Shown: positions 25,411 through 34,143 of the stretch, in pieces
Position numbering within the stretch: position 1 is the stretch's first letter
How the letters are laid out: every line of letters starts with the position of its first letter
From: Asaia sp037151935
Lineage (GTDB): Bacteria > Pseudomonadota > Alphaproteobacteria > Acetobacterales > Acetobacteraceae
Assembly (NCBI RefSeq): GCF_051628905.1
Contig: NZ_CP157575.1
Location: 1,984,001 to 2,048,000 of the forward strand
Direction: 5' to 3'
DNA length: 64,000 bases
Translations under genes and position numbers: made by a program
Notes under the pieces: model-generated
What the model saw: only the letters and a program-made list of their open reading frames with translations
What the model was told of the DNA's origin: nothing
The model's database searches: none

Positions 25411-26565
25411 ATGGCCACCAAAATCGATTTTTATGCCGTTCTTGAAGTCACGCGCACGGCTACTGCCGATGAGCTGAAAAAAGCCTATCGCAAACAGGCC
25501 ATGCGCTATCATCCTGATCGCAACCCGGGTGACGAAAGCGCAGAGCATAAATTCAAGGAAATCAATGAGGCCTATGACGTCCTGAAGGATGAGCAGAAGC
25601 GTGCAGCCTATGATCGTTTCGGCCATGCGGCCTTCGAGAATGGCGGCATGGGCGGTGGCGGCATGGGTGGCGGCTTCGGCGGTTTCGGCGGCGGTGGCCT
25701 CGACGATATCTTCGAGATGTTCGGCGACATGATGGGGGGCCGTCGCGGTGGCGGCGGGCGTCGTCGCACCGGCAACGACATTCAGGTTCAGGTCGAGATC
25801 TCTCTGACCGAAGCCTATGCAGGCGTGAAAAAGCCTGTCGAGATCCGTACGCGCGTGGCCTGCGAAAGCTGCCATGGCTCGGGCTCGGCGGACAGCAATG
25901 CCGGTGATACAAGCTGCCCCACCTGTCACGGCGCCGGCGCCGTACGGGCGCAGCAGGGCTTCTTTCTGGTCGAGCGTCCCTGCCCGACCTGTCACGGCTC
26001 GGGCAAGGTCGTGCGTAATCCGTGCAAGAGCTGCCGTGGCGCAGGCACCACTGAAAAGACGCGCTCGCTCGATATTGCCATCCCTGCCGGTGTCGAAGAC
26101 GGCACGCGCATCCGCCTGACGGGCGAGGGTGAGGCCGGGGGCAGCGGCGTGCAGCCGGGCGACCTCTATGTGCATGTCTCTGTCGGCGGCAGCGACATCT
26201 TCCAGCGCGACGGCGCCAATATCTATTGCCGCGTGCCCCTGCGCATGACGCAGGCGTCGCTCGGCACAGAGATCGAGGTGCCTGTCATTGATGGCAGCCG
26301 CGCCAAGGTGAAAATCCCGGCAGGCACCCAGACAGGCGAGAATTTCCGCCTGCGCGGCAAGGGCTTCTCGGTGCTGCGTTCCAGCGCACGCGGTGACATG
26401 TATATCCAGGTCGCCGTTGAGACGCCGCATCACCTCAGCCCGCGCCAGAAGGAACTGCTCGAAGAGTTCGAGGCCGAAGCTGGCGAAACCCAGGATCAGG
26501 AAAAGGCCAACCCCGAACATACCGGGTTCTTCGCCAAGGTCCGGGATTTCTTCGAAGGGAAGTGA
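25411..26565 (+). CDS. dnaJ: Co-chaperone DnaJ (Hsp40)
   Basis: The 384-residue protein is a full type I Hsp40: J domain with HPD at 34-36, a Gly/Phe-rich linker (GGGMGGGFGGFGGGG), four CxxCxGxG-type zinc motifs (CESCHGSG, CPTCHGAG, CPTCHGSG, CKSCRGAG) and the C-terminal substrate-binding domains. It stimulates DnaK ATPase. Its stop codon overlaps the region of the dapB ribosome site. Confidence 0.98.
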   Translation: MATKIDFYAVLEVTRTATADELKKAYRKQAMRYHPDRNPGDESAEHKFKEINEAYDVLKDEQKRAAYDRFGHAAFENGGMGGGGMGGGFGGFGGGGLDDIFEMFGDMMGGRRGGGGRRRTGNDIQVQVEISLTEAYAGVKKPVEIRTRVACESCHGSGSADSNAGDTSCPTCHGAGAVRAQQGFFLVERPCPTCHGSGKVVRNPCKSCRGAGTTEKTRSLDIAIPAGVEDGTRIRLTGEGEAGGSGVQPGDLYVHVSVGGSDIFQRDGANIYCRVPLRMTQASLGTEIEVPVIDGSRAKVKIPAGTQTGENFRLRGKGFSVLRSSARGDMYIQVAVETPHHLSPRQKELLEEFEAEAGETQDQEKANPEHTGFFAKVRDFFEGK

Positions 26566-26570
26566 GCAGG

Positions 26571-27314
26571 ATGCGTATCGGGATTGCAGGCATCACAGGG
26601 CGCCTTGGCGCGCTCTGCGCTGAAGAAGTGCTGGCGGCTCAGCTCCATCTTTCAGGCGGGCTGGCCCGCAAACCTGACGCCTTGCGCCATATCGTAACCG
26701 ACCCTGCACGCCTCGCAGGGTGCAGCGATGTGGTGATCGATGTGAGCAGCCCTGATGCGACCTGCGCCAATGCCGAGGCCTTCGCTCAGGCGCGCTGCGC
26801 CTGGGTGATCGGCACCACGGGCTTCGACACTGCGCAGGAAGAAGCCATTCAGCGCGCCTCGACGCATATCCCCGTTCTGCGGGCGGCTAATTTCGCACCG
26901 GGCCTGACCCTGTTGCTCGATCTGGCGCGCCAGCTCGGTGCGGCTCTGCCCGCCGATGAGTATGACGCCGAAATTCTCGAGACCCATCATCGTCAGAAGC
27001 GCGATGCCCCCTCGGGCACAGCACTGGCCATCGGCGAGGAATTTGCCAAAGGCCGCAAGGTCACGCTCGCTGACGTGGCCGAAATCGATCGATCGGGGCT
27101 ACGTGGCGAGGGGGCAATCGGTTTTGCCTCTCTGCGCGCCGGTCAGATCGTGGGCGAACACAGCCTGATCCTGACTTCGGGGACTGAGCAGATCACCCTG
27201 TCGCATCGCGCTTTCGACAGGCGCGTCTTCGCTCAGGGCGCAGTGAAAGCAGCGCGCTGGCTGGTTGGTAAACCGGCAGGATTATATGACATGACGGCAA
27301 TATTCAGCGCCTGA
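26571..27314 (+). CDS. dapB: 4-hydroxy-tetrahydrodipicolinate reductase
   Basis: DapB catalyses the NAD(P)H-dependent step to tetrahydrodipicolinate in lysine and diaminopimelate synthesis. The 247-residue protein has the N-terminal GIAGITGRLG nucleotide loop, VIDVSSPDA, GTTGF and the catalytic motif ETHHRQKRDAPSGTA. The ATG at 26571 is preferred; a GTG nine bases earlier is in frame and overlaps dnaJ. The dnaJ-dapB order is common in Alphaproteobacteria. Confidence 0.95.
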   Translation: MRIGIAGITGRLGALCAEEVLAAQLHLSGGLARKPDALRHIVTDPARLAGCSDVVIDVSSPDATCANAEAFAQARCAWVIGTTGFDTAQEEAIQRASTHIPVLRAANFAPGLTLLLDLARQLGAALPADEYDAEILETHHRQKRDAPSGTALAIGEEFAKGRKVTLADVAEIDRSGLRGEGAIGFASLRAGQIVGEHSLILTSGTEQITLSHRAFDRRVFAQGAVKAARWLVGKPAGLYDMTAIFSA

Positions 27315-27351
27315 AACCGGCCGCGTTTCTGCCCAAATCATAACAAACTCT

Positions 27352-27430
27352 TGACCCCTGCGGCTTTATGCCTTTAAGGACAGCCCTCTCTTGCGGTACG
27401 GGCGCAGGCTGTCGCGCGTCCGCTGTTTTT
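27352..27430 (+). promoter_or_regulatory. metK leader: promoter-like element and structured 5' UTR
   Basis: TTGACC (27352-27357) with TTAAGG 17 bases later resembles a sigma-70 promoter. Downstream, GACAGCC (27379-27385) pairs with GGCTGTC (27407-27413), enclosing TGCG/CGCA (27392-27395 with 27403-27406) and a CTCTCT bulge. A run of six T residues follows at 27425-27430. This could be an attenuator. It does not match the SAM-II or SAM/SAH riboswitch consensus as I know them. Confidence 0.35.
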
Positions 27431-27460
27431 TCTTTCACTCATTCCCTGCGAGGTCCCTGA

Positions 27461-28648
27461 GTGCGTAACTACGGCGAATTTCTCTTCACATCGGAATCCG
27501 TTTCTGAAGGTCATCCGGACAAGGTCTCTGACCGGATCAGCGATACCGTTCTGGACGCTTATCTCGAGGCAGACCCGGAAGCCCGCGTTGCGTGCGAAAC
27601 CCTCTGCACGACCAACCGCGTCGTTCTGGCCGGTGAAGTTCGTGGCCCTGCCTCGATTACCAGCGAACTGCTGATCGAACGCGCCCGCGCCGCCATCAAG
27701 GATATCGGCTACGATCAGGAAGGTTTCTCCTGGAAGAACGCCGAAATTACCTCCCTGCTTCATGCGCAGTCCGCCGACATCGCTGTCGGCGTCGATAGCG
27801 CAGGCGAGAAGGATGAAGGCGCTGGCGATCAGGGCATCATGTTCGGCTTCGCCACCCGTGAGACCGAGCATCTGATGCCGGCCCCGCTCTTCTATGCGCA
27901 GTCGATCCTCGAAAAGGTTCGCGACTATCGCAAGAGCAATCATGCGCTCGGCGTCGGCCTTCTGCCGGATGCCAAGAGCCAGGTCACACTGCGCTATGTC
28001 GATGGCAAGCCCGTCGGTGCAACCTCGGTCGTGATCTCGACGCAGCATATCGAAGGCATGCGCCAGAACACCATTCGCGAAATGCTGCGCGAAGTGGTGC
28101 GTGAAATCCTGCCGGAAGGCTGGATGTGCCCGGAAGAAGAATTCTACGTCAATCCGACGGGTAACTTCGTGATCGGTGGTCCCGATGGCGATGCAGGTCT
28201 GACAGGTCGCAAGATCATCGTCGACACCTATGGCGGTGCAGCCCCCCATGGCGGCGGCGCCTTCTCTGGCAAGGACCCCACCAAGGTCGATCGTTCGGCA
28301 GCCTACGCCGCGCGCTACCTCGCTAAGAACGTGGTCGCTGCCGGCTTGGCCGATCGCTGCACCATCCAGCTCAGCTATGCGATTGGTGTGTCCAAACCGC
28401 TTTCGGTCTATGTCGATCTCGACGGTACCGGCAAGGATATCGACGAAGCCCGTCTCGGCAAGCTGCTGAACGAAATGGTCGATCTCTCGCCGCGCGGTAT
28501 CCGCAAGCATCTGCGCCTGAATCGCCCGATTTATGTGCCGACCTCGGCCTATGGCCATTTCGGTCGCGTGCCCGATCCGGCGCTGGACAACTTCACCTGG
28601 GAGCAGACCGATCTGGTCAGCTCGCTGCACGGTGCCCTCAACCGCTGA
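27461..28648 (+). CDS. metK: S-adenosylmethionine synthetase
   Basis: MetK makes SAM from methionine and ATP. The 395-residue protein has all hallmarks: FTSESVSEGHPDKV at the N-terminus, GAGDQGIMFG, and the phosphate-binding GGGAFSGKDPTKVDRSAAY. It starts at GTG with GAGG ten bases upstream. It is followed ten bases later by trmB, a SAM-using enzyme, suggesting co-transcription. Confidence 0.98.
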   Translation: MRNYGEFLFTSESVSEGHPDKVSDRISDTVLDAYLEADPEARVACETLCTTNRVVLAGEVRGPASITSELLIERARAAIKDIGYDQEGFSWKNAEITSLLHAQSADIAVGVDSAGEKDEGAGDQGIMFGFATRETEHLMPAPLFYAQSILEKVRDYRKSNHALGVGLLPDAKSQVTLRYVDGKPVGATSVVISTQHIEGMRQNTIREMLREVVREILPEGWMCPEEEFYVNPTGNFVIGGPDGDAGLTGRKIIVDTYGGAAPHGGGAFSGKDPTKVDRSAAYAARYLAKNVVAAGLADRCTIQLSYAIGVSKPLSVYVDLDGTGKDIDEARLGKLLNEMVDLSPRGIRKHLRLNRPIYVPTSAYGHFGRVPDPALDNFTWEQTDLVSSLHGALNR

Positions 28649-28657
28649 GGTCCCCAA

Positions 28658-29371
28658 CTGTCTGACACTTCTCTCAAGTCCCAACCTGAGCGGCTTTACG
28701 GCCGCCAGCGCGGGCACCCGCTGCGCGCCCGCCAGCAGCGCCTCCTCGACGAAGCGCTGCCAAGGCTCCGCCTGAACCCCGAACAGGCCACCGACCCGAA
28801 AGCCGCCTTTACAGGCGCGCCAGTCGATGCGGTCTGGCTCGAAATCGGTTTTGGTGGTGGCGAGCATGCGCTCGACCAGGCTGAGCGCAACCCGGATGTG
28901 GGCTATATCGCCGCCGAGGTTTTCGAGAACGGGCTTTGCTCCCTCATGTCCCGCATCGTGCCCGAAGGTGAGGAAGACAGCATCACCCCGCCGGATCATT
29001 TCCGTATCTGGCCGGACGATGCGCGTCAGTTGCTCAAGACTCTGCCCGATGGCTGTCTCGATCGCGCCTATCTGATGTTCCCCGATCCATGGCCAAAGGC
29101 GCGTCACGCCAAGCGACGTTTCATCCACCCGGAGAATATTCGCGAACTGGCCCGCCTGCTGAAGCCCGGTGCCGTCTGGCGCGTTGCCAGCGATCACCCT
29201 GTCTATCAGGACTGGGTTTTCGAAATCATGGGGGCTCAGGATCTTTTCGAGGCCCCCCCGCCTGCACAGGGTGAGCGCCCCGAGAGTTGGTCGCCCACAC
29301 GCTATGAAGCCAAGGCCTACCGCGAAGGCCGCGTGCCGTTCTACTGGACGTTCACGCGCCGCGGTGCCTGA
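28658..29371 (+). CDS. trmB: tRNA (guanine-N7-)-methyltransferase, apparent CTG start
   Basis: TrmB methylates G46 of tRNA using SAM. The frame encodes 237 residues: SQPERLYGRQRGHPLR near the N-terminus, the SAM motif EIGFGGGEH, YLMFPDPWPKARHAKRRF and the C-terminal PTRYEAKAYREGR. An in-frame stop lies just upstream (the metK TGA), and no ATG, GTG or TTG exists before the conserved N-terminus. The only fitting start is CTG at 28658, with GAGG seven bases upstream. The first GTG (28898) would remove the SAM-binding motif. So a rare CTG start, or a sequence error, is needed. Confidence 0.88.
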   Translation: MSDTSLKSQPERLYGRQRGHPLRARQQRLLDEALPRLRLNPEQATDPKAAFTGAPVDAVWLEIGFGGGEHALDQAERNPDVGYIAAEVFENGLCSLMSRIVPEGEEDSITPPDHFRIWPDDARQLLKTLPDGCLDRAYLMFPDPWPKARHAKRRFIHPENIRELARLLKPGAVWRVASDHPVYQDWVFEIMGAQDLFEAPPPAQGERPESWSPTRYEAKAYREGRVPFYWTFTRRGA

Positions 29372-29395
29372 CACCGAGACGGATCGGAACACCGC

Positions 29396-31039
29396 ATGAG
29401 CACCCAAATCGAACGCGAGGAAATGGAATTCGACGTGGTGATCGTCGGCGGCGGCCCTGCCGGGCTTTCCGCTGCGATCCGTCTGCGTCAGCTCATGCCC
29501 GAGGCCACGATCTGTCTGGTTGAAAAAGGCAGCGAGATCGGCGCGCATATCGTCTCGGGCGCCGTGATCGAGCCCCGCGCTCTGGCAGAGCTTTTTCCCG
29601 ACTGGCAGGAACGCGGCGCACCGCTGAAAACCCCTGTGACAGAAGAGAAGGTGCTTTTTCTGACCGAAAAGCGCGGCTTCGCCATTCCCTTCATCGACAA
29701 ACTCATGCCCGCAATGGCCAATCACGGCAATTATGTCGTGTCGCTGGGTGAAGTCTGCCGCTGGCTCGGCGCGCAGGCTGAAGAGCTGGGTGTGGAAATC
29801 TATCCCGGCTTTGCCGCTGCTGAACCCTATATCGAGGATGGCCGCCTGTGTGGCGTCATCACCGGCGATATGGGTGTGAACCGCGAGGGCAAGCAGGGGC
29901 CGAATTTCGCTCCGGGCATGATCCTGCGCGCAAAACAGACCATCCTGACCGAAGGCGTGCGCGGCTCGATCAGCCAGCGCGTGATGAAGCAGTTCAATCT
30001 GCGCCAGGGTGTTGACCCGCAGACCTATGGCCTCGGCATCAAGGAAGTCTGGGAAATCCCGGCTGAAAAGCACAAGCCCGGCTTCGTGCAGCACAGCTTC
30101 GGCTGGCCGATGGATGATGGCACCTATGGGGGCGCCTGGCTCTATCATTTCGGCGAAAACCTCGTTTCCTACGGCTTCGTCACCGGGCTGGATTACAGCA
30201 ATACTTGGCTTTCTCCCTTTCAGGAGATGCAGCGCCTCAAGGCGCATCCCGAATTCGCCAAGCATCTCGAAGGCGGTCGTCGTCTGATCTATGGCGCCCG
30301 CGCGCTGTCGGAAGGCGGTTTTCAGGCGCTGCCGCGTCTGTCTTTCCCCGGTGGCGTACTGGCGGGCGATTCCGCCGGCTTCCTGAACATGCCCAAGATC
30401 AAGGGCACCCATACCGCCATGAAATCGGGGATGCTCGCTGCGGAGGCCGTGGCTGAAGCTCTCGCTCATGAGGGCCCCTGCGAGGCGACCAGCTATACAC
30501 GCCGCTTCAAGAGCTCATGGCTGTTCAAGGAGCTGTTCGAGGCCCGCAATGTGCGCCCCGCCTTTGCCCGTTGGGGCAACCGCCTTGGCGCGCTCTATGC
30601 CGGAATCGACAGCCTGATCTTCCGGGGGCGCGCACCATGGACGCTGCATTTCCGTCATACGGATCATGAGGCGCTCAAGCCTGCCGATCAGTGCAAGCCC
30701 ATCGCCTATCCTAAGCCCGATGGCACGCTGACCTTCGATCTGACCTCATCGGTGTTCCTGTCGGGCACCAATCATGAGGAAGACCAGCCGATCCATCTGA
30801 AGCTGCGCGATCCGTCGAAATGGCTGCCGGTCAACTGGAATATCTTCCGCTCGCCTGAAAGCCGCTATTGCCCTGCCGGTGTCTATGAGGCGCTGGAAGA
30901 GAACAGCACCATGCGCCTTCAGATCAACGCGCAGAACTGCGTGCACTGCAAGACCTGCGACATCAAGGATCCGACGCAGAATATTGACTGGTGCGTGCCC
31001 GAAGGGGCAGGCGGCCCGAATTATCCGGTCGGTATGTGA
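29396..31039 (+). CDS. Electron transfer flavoprotein-ubiquinone oxidoreductase
   Basis: ETF-QO passes electrons from reduced ETF to ubiquinone at the inner membrane. The 547-residue protein has an N-terminal FAD motif (VVIVGGGPAGLSAAI), a second flavin segment (GDSAGFLNMPKIKGTHTAMKSG) and a C-terminal ferredoxin-like 4Fe-4S site (NCVHCKTCDIKDP, then Cys in IDWCVPEG). It is followed by etfB and etfA, forming a complete module, which is a typical arrangement. Confidence 0.96.
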   Translation: MSTQIEREEMEFDVVIVGGGPAGLSAAIRLRQLMPEATICLVEKGSEIGAHIVSGAVIEPRALAELFPDWQERGAPLKTPVTEEKVLFLTEKRGFAIPFIDKLMPAMANHGNYVVSLGEVCRWLGAQAEELGVEIYPGFAAAEPYIEDGRLCGVITGDMGVNREGKQGPNFAPGMILRAKQTILTEGVRGSISQRVMKQFNLRQGVDPQTYGLGIKEVWEIPAEKHKPGFVQHSFGWPMDDGTYGGAWLYHFGENLVSYGFVTGLDYSNTWLSPFQEMQRLKAHPEFAKHLEGGRRLIYGARALSEGGFQALPRLSFPGGVLAGDSAGFLNMPKIKGTHTAMKSGMLAAEAVAEALAHEGPCEATSYTRRFKSSWLFKELFEARNVRPAFARWGNRLGALYAGIDSLIFRGRAPWTLHFRHTDHEALKPADQCKPIAYPKPDGTLTFDLTSSVFLSGTNHEEDQPIHLKLRDPSKWLPVNWNIFRSPESRYCPAGVYEALEENSTMRLQINAQNCVHCKTCDIKDPTQNIDWCVPEGAGGPNYPVGM

Positions 31040-31097
31040 TTTTGATTCGCAATAGGGTATGAACCCAGTCGAGATTTCCAGGATCGGCGAGGAACAG

Positions 31098-31847
31098 ATG
31101 AAGATAGTGGTCCCGGTCAAGCGGGTGGTTGATTACAACATCAAGCCCCGCGTGAAGGCCGATAACAGCGGCGTCGACACGCAGGGCGTGAAGATGTCGA
31201 TGAATCCCTTCGATGAAATTGCTGTCGAAGAGGCCGTGCGCCTTCGCGAAAAAGGCGCCGCCTCTGAAATCGTGGTCGTGACCATCGGCGTAGCAGAGGC
31301 CCAGCCGGTGTTGCGTACCGCCATGGCCATGGGCGCCGATCGCGGCATTCTGGTGCAGACCGATGCCGATCTCGAACCTCTGGCCGTCGCCAAGCTGCTC
31401 AAGGTCATCATCGACCGCGAGAACCCCGGTCTGGTCGTCATGGGCAAGCAGGCTATCGACGATGACATGAACGCGACAGGTCAGATTCTGGCGGCACGCC
31501 TCAACTGGCCGCAAGGCACCTTTGCCAGCTCGGTTGCTGTCGAAGACGGGCGTATCTCCGTGGTGCGCGAAGCCGATGGCGGTCTTGAAACCGTGCGTCT
31601 GGCGCTGCCTGCGGTCGTCACGACCGATCTGCGCCTTAACGAGCCGCGCTACGCCACCATGCCCAACATCATGAAGGCGAAGAAAAAGCCGCTCGAAACC
31701 ATCGCGGCCGATACGCTCGGTGTCGATATCGCACCGCGTCTCGACGTGGTGAGCGTTGTCGAGCCGCCGGTTCGCCAGGCAGGCATCAAGGTGTCGAGCG
31801 TTGCCGAGCTGGTCGGCAAGCTGCGTGACGAAGCAAAGGTGATCTGA
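31098..31847 (+). CDS. etfB: Electron transfer flavoprotein beta subunit
   Basis: The 249-residue protein starts MKIVVPVKRVVDYN, the standard EtfB N-terminus, with GAGG nine bases before the ATG at 31098; an earlier frame start at 31059 is not family-like. Further matches are MNPFDEIAVEEAVRL, ALPAVVTTDLRLNEPRY and PNIMKAKKKP. It pairs with EtfA and binds AMP. Three bases separate its stop from etfA. Confidence 0.96.
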   Translation: MKIVVPVKRVVDYNIKPRVKADNSGVDTQGVKMSMNPFDEIAVEEAVRLREKGAASEIVVVTIGVAEAQPVLRTAMAMGADRGILVQTDADLEPLAVAKLLKVIIDRENPGLVVMGKQAIDDDMNATGQILAARLNWPQGTFASSVAVEDGRISVVREADGGLETVRLALPAVVTTDLRLNEPRYATMPNIMKAKKKPLETIAADTLGVDIAPRLDVVSVVEPPVRQAGIKVSSVAELVGKLRDEAKVI

Positions 31848-31849
31848 GC

Positions 31850-32767
31850 ATGACAACTCTGGTTCTGATCGAAGCCGAAGGCGCCACCATCAAGAAAGCG
31901 AGCCTCTCAGCCGTTGCCGCAGCCCGCGCTTTCGGCGATGTCGATGTTCTGCTGATCGGCGCCCATGGTGCGCAGGAAGCGGCCAAGATCGAGGGTATCA
32001 CCCGCGTTCTTCACGCCGACTCCACCCCGCATCTGGCCGAGAGCATTGCGGCCCTGATTGCCGATCGCGCTTCGGAATACGATCACATCGTTTCCGCCGC
32101 AACCGCCTATGGCAAGAATGTGCTGCCCCGCGTGGCCGGTCTGCTTGACGTGCAGCCGATTACCGAAGTGGTCGAGATCATCGATGCCGACACGTTCGTG
32201 CGTCCGATCTATGCGGGCAGCGCGCTCTCGACGGTGCGCTCGCGCGACGCCATCAAGGTGCTGACAATCCGCAACGCCAATTTCGACGCGGCCAAGCTGA
32301 GCGACGCCTCACCCGCCCCTGTCGAAGCCATCTCGGCGGCGGTTGAAGTGCCCGATGCCGAATATGTCGGGATCGAGCTGACCCATTCCGATCGCCCCGA
32401 GCTGGAATCCGCCCGCGTGGTGATTTCGGGCGGACGCGGTCTGAAAGACGCCGCCAATTTCAAGCTGCTCGAACCCGTTGCCGACAAGCTGGGCGCCGCC
32501 ATCGGCGCATCACGCGCTGCCGTCGATGCCGGATTTGCGCCTAATGAAATGCAGGTCGGCCAGACCGGCAAGATCGTGGCACCTGAACTCTATATTGCCG
32601 TCGGTCTGTCAGGCGCCATCCAGCATCTGGCTGGCATGAAGGACAGCCGCGTAATTGTGGCGATCAACATGGACCCCGAAGCCCCGATCTTCAGCGTGGC
32701 CGATTACGGCCTCGTCGGCGATCTTTTCGAAATTCTGCCCCAGCTCAAGGCCGAACTCGGCGCCTGA
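31850..32767 (+). CDS. etfA: Electron transfer flavoprotein alpha subunit
   Basis: The 305-residue protein carries the C-terminal FAD-binding signature (GRGLKDAANFKLLEPVADKLGAA..., LYIAVGLSGAIQHLAGMKDSRVIVAINMDPEAPIF). Together with EtfB it accepts electrons from acyl-CoA and related dehydrogenases and gives them to ETF-QO, encoded upstream. The operon ends at a strong terminator. Confidence 0.97.
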   Translation: MTTLVLIEAEGATIKKASLSAVAAARAFGDVDVLLIGAHGAQEAAKIEGITRVLHADSTPHLAESIAALIADRASEYDHIVSAATAYGKNVLPRVAGLLDVQPITEVVEIIDADTFVRPIYAGSALSTVRSRDAIKVLTIRNANFDAAKLSDASPAPVEAISAAVEVPDAEYVGIELTHSDRPELESARVVISGGRGLKDAANFKLLEPVADKLGAAIGASRAAVDAGFAPNEMQVGQTGKIVAPELYIAVGLSGAIQHLAGMKDSRVIVAINMDPEAPIFSVADYGLVGDLFEILPQLKAELGA

Positions 32768-32796
32768 CCGGCCCGTTTCACCGTTTCTATAGTCTC

Positions 32797-32835
32797 ACTG
32801 GCCGAAGCACGTCTTCGCGCCAGTCAGGCAGTTTT
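32797..32835 (+). terminator. Rho-independent terminator after etfA
   Basis: ACTGGC-C-GAAG (32797-32807) pairs with CTTC-G-C-GCCAGT (32813-32824, one bulge) around a 5-base loop, with GTTTT following at 32830-32834. Confidence 0.7.
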
Positions 32836-32880
32836 CATTCCATGGTCAGCTTTCGATTGTTTTTCTCACAAGCATGAGAC

Positions 32881-34143
32881 ATGCTTGTATACATGATTGA
32901 GGCGTCGGAAATTCAAGCTGGTGGCGCACGGGCCAAGGCCCGTTGCGACGAACTCGGGGCATCCCCTTATAGCGATCAGGTTAATGGCCTGTTTCGGCCC
33001 TATCTGAGCCCCGCCCACAGGGCAACGCTCGAGCGTCTGGCCCAGTGGATGGACAACGCCGGCATGAGCGTCGAGACCGATGCAGTCGGCAATATCATCG
33101 GTCATTATGCAGGTACGACGCCCGATGCGCCGGTCCTGCTCATCGGTTCGCATGTCGATAGCGTGCGCGATGGCGGGCGTTATGACGGCATGCTGGGCGT
33201 CATGCTCGGCATCGAGGCAGTCGGGCATTTCCATCGTCACAACCAGCGTTTCCCCTTTGCCCTTGAAGTGATCGGCTTCGGTGATGAGGAGGGATCGCGC
33301 TTTTCGACTTATATGATGGGGTCGCGCTCGGCAGCGGGTCTGACCCAGACGATCGATGACAGCGTGACCGATCGCGATGGCGTTACACTACACGATGCCC
33401 TGGCCGATTGGGGCCTTTCGACCACACGTTTCAAGACCGCGAAGCGCGACAATGTACTCGCTTATGTCGAGGCGCATATCGAGCAGGCGCCGCATCTCGA
33501 ACGGGCCGCTCTGCCACTGGGTCTGGTTCGGGGGATCGCCTCGCAATATCGCTATCGCGTCACGCTGGGCGGTCAGGCGGCCCATGCAGGCACGGCCATG
33601 CATGAACGGCGCGACGCGCTTGCTGCCGCTGCCGAAGCCATTACCGCTATCGAAGCCATCGGCTGCGCCGGGCCGGATGATCTGGTCACGACAGTCGGCT
33701 TTCTGACCGTCGAAAATGGCGCCCCTAATGTCGTGCCTGGTCTTGCGGTCATGACAGTCGATATCCGGGCCGTCACGCCGGGCGTGCGCGAAGACGCCGC
33801 AGGACAGATCCTCAAGACACTTGAGGCGATCAGCCATAAACGCGGCGTCACGCTTGCTGTCGAGCAGGTGCAGGATCTGCAAGGTGCCCTGTGCAATGAG
33901 GCGCTGAACGCGACCCTGCGTGACGCCATTATCGAGACCACGGGTAAGACACCGCCGGTTCTACTGAGCCAGGCCGGGCATGATGCGATGATCATGGCCC
34001 ATCTGGCACCGATGACCATGCTGTTCATCCGCTGTGAAGGCGGTATCAGCCATAACCCGGCAGAAGCCGTTGACAGTGAAGATGTCGAGGCCGCGCATCG
34101 TACGCTGGTCAATTTCATCACCCGCGTTGGAGAAGAACGGTGA
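32881..34143 (+). CDS. Allantoate amidohydrolase-like (hydantoinase/carbamoylase family, M20)
   Basis: The 420-residue protein is a zinc amidohydrolase of the M20 peptidase fold. Metal and active-site residues are seen in GSHVDSVRDGGRYDG (His91, Asp102), GDEEGSRF (Glu136/137), EAHIEQ and ISHNPAE. Family enzymes act on allantoate, ureidoglycolate or N-carbamoyl amino acids. The next gene encodes a PucG-like aminotransferase, so allantoate is the most likely substrate: hydrolysis gives ureidoglycine. The start may be ATG 32881 or ATG 32893. The stop overlaps the next start by four bases (GTGA). Confidence 0.85.
   Translation: MLVYMIEASEIQAGGARAKARCDELGASPYSDQVNGLFRPYLSPAHRATLERLAQWMDNAGMSVETDAVGNIIGHYAGTTPDAPVLLIGSHVDSVRDGGRYDGMLGVMLGIEAVGHFHRHNQRFPFALEVIGFGDEEGSRFSTYMMGSRSAAGLTQTIDDSVTDRDGVTLHDALADWGLSTTRFKTAKRDNVLAYVEAHIEQAPHLERAALPLGLVRGIASQYRYRVTLGGQAAHAGTAMHERRDALAAAAEAITAIEAIGCAGPDDLVTTVGFLTVENGAPNVVPGLAVMTVDIRAVTPGVREDAAGQILKTLEAISHKRGVTLAVEQVQDLQGALCNEALNATLRDAIIETTGKTPPVLLSQAGHDAMIMAHLAPMTMLFIRCEGGISHNPAEAVDSEDVEAAHRTLVNFITRVGEER

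Noticed and set aside
27374..30469. A 1031-codon open frame on the minus strand across metK, trmB and ETF-QO
   Set aside because: It is antisense to three well-supported genes and has no recognisable domain. Long antisense frames are common in GC-rich DNA where codon bias removes stops.
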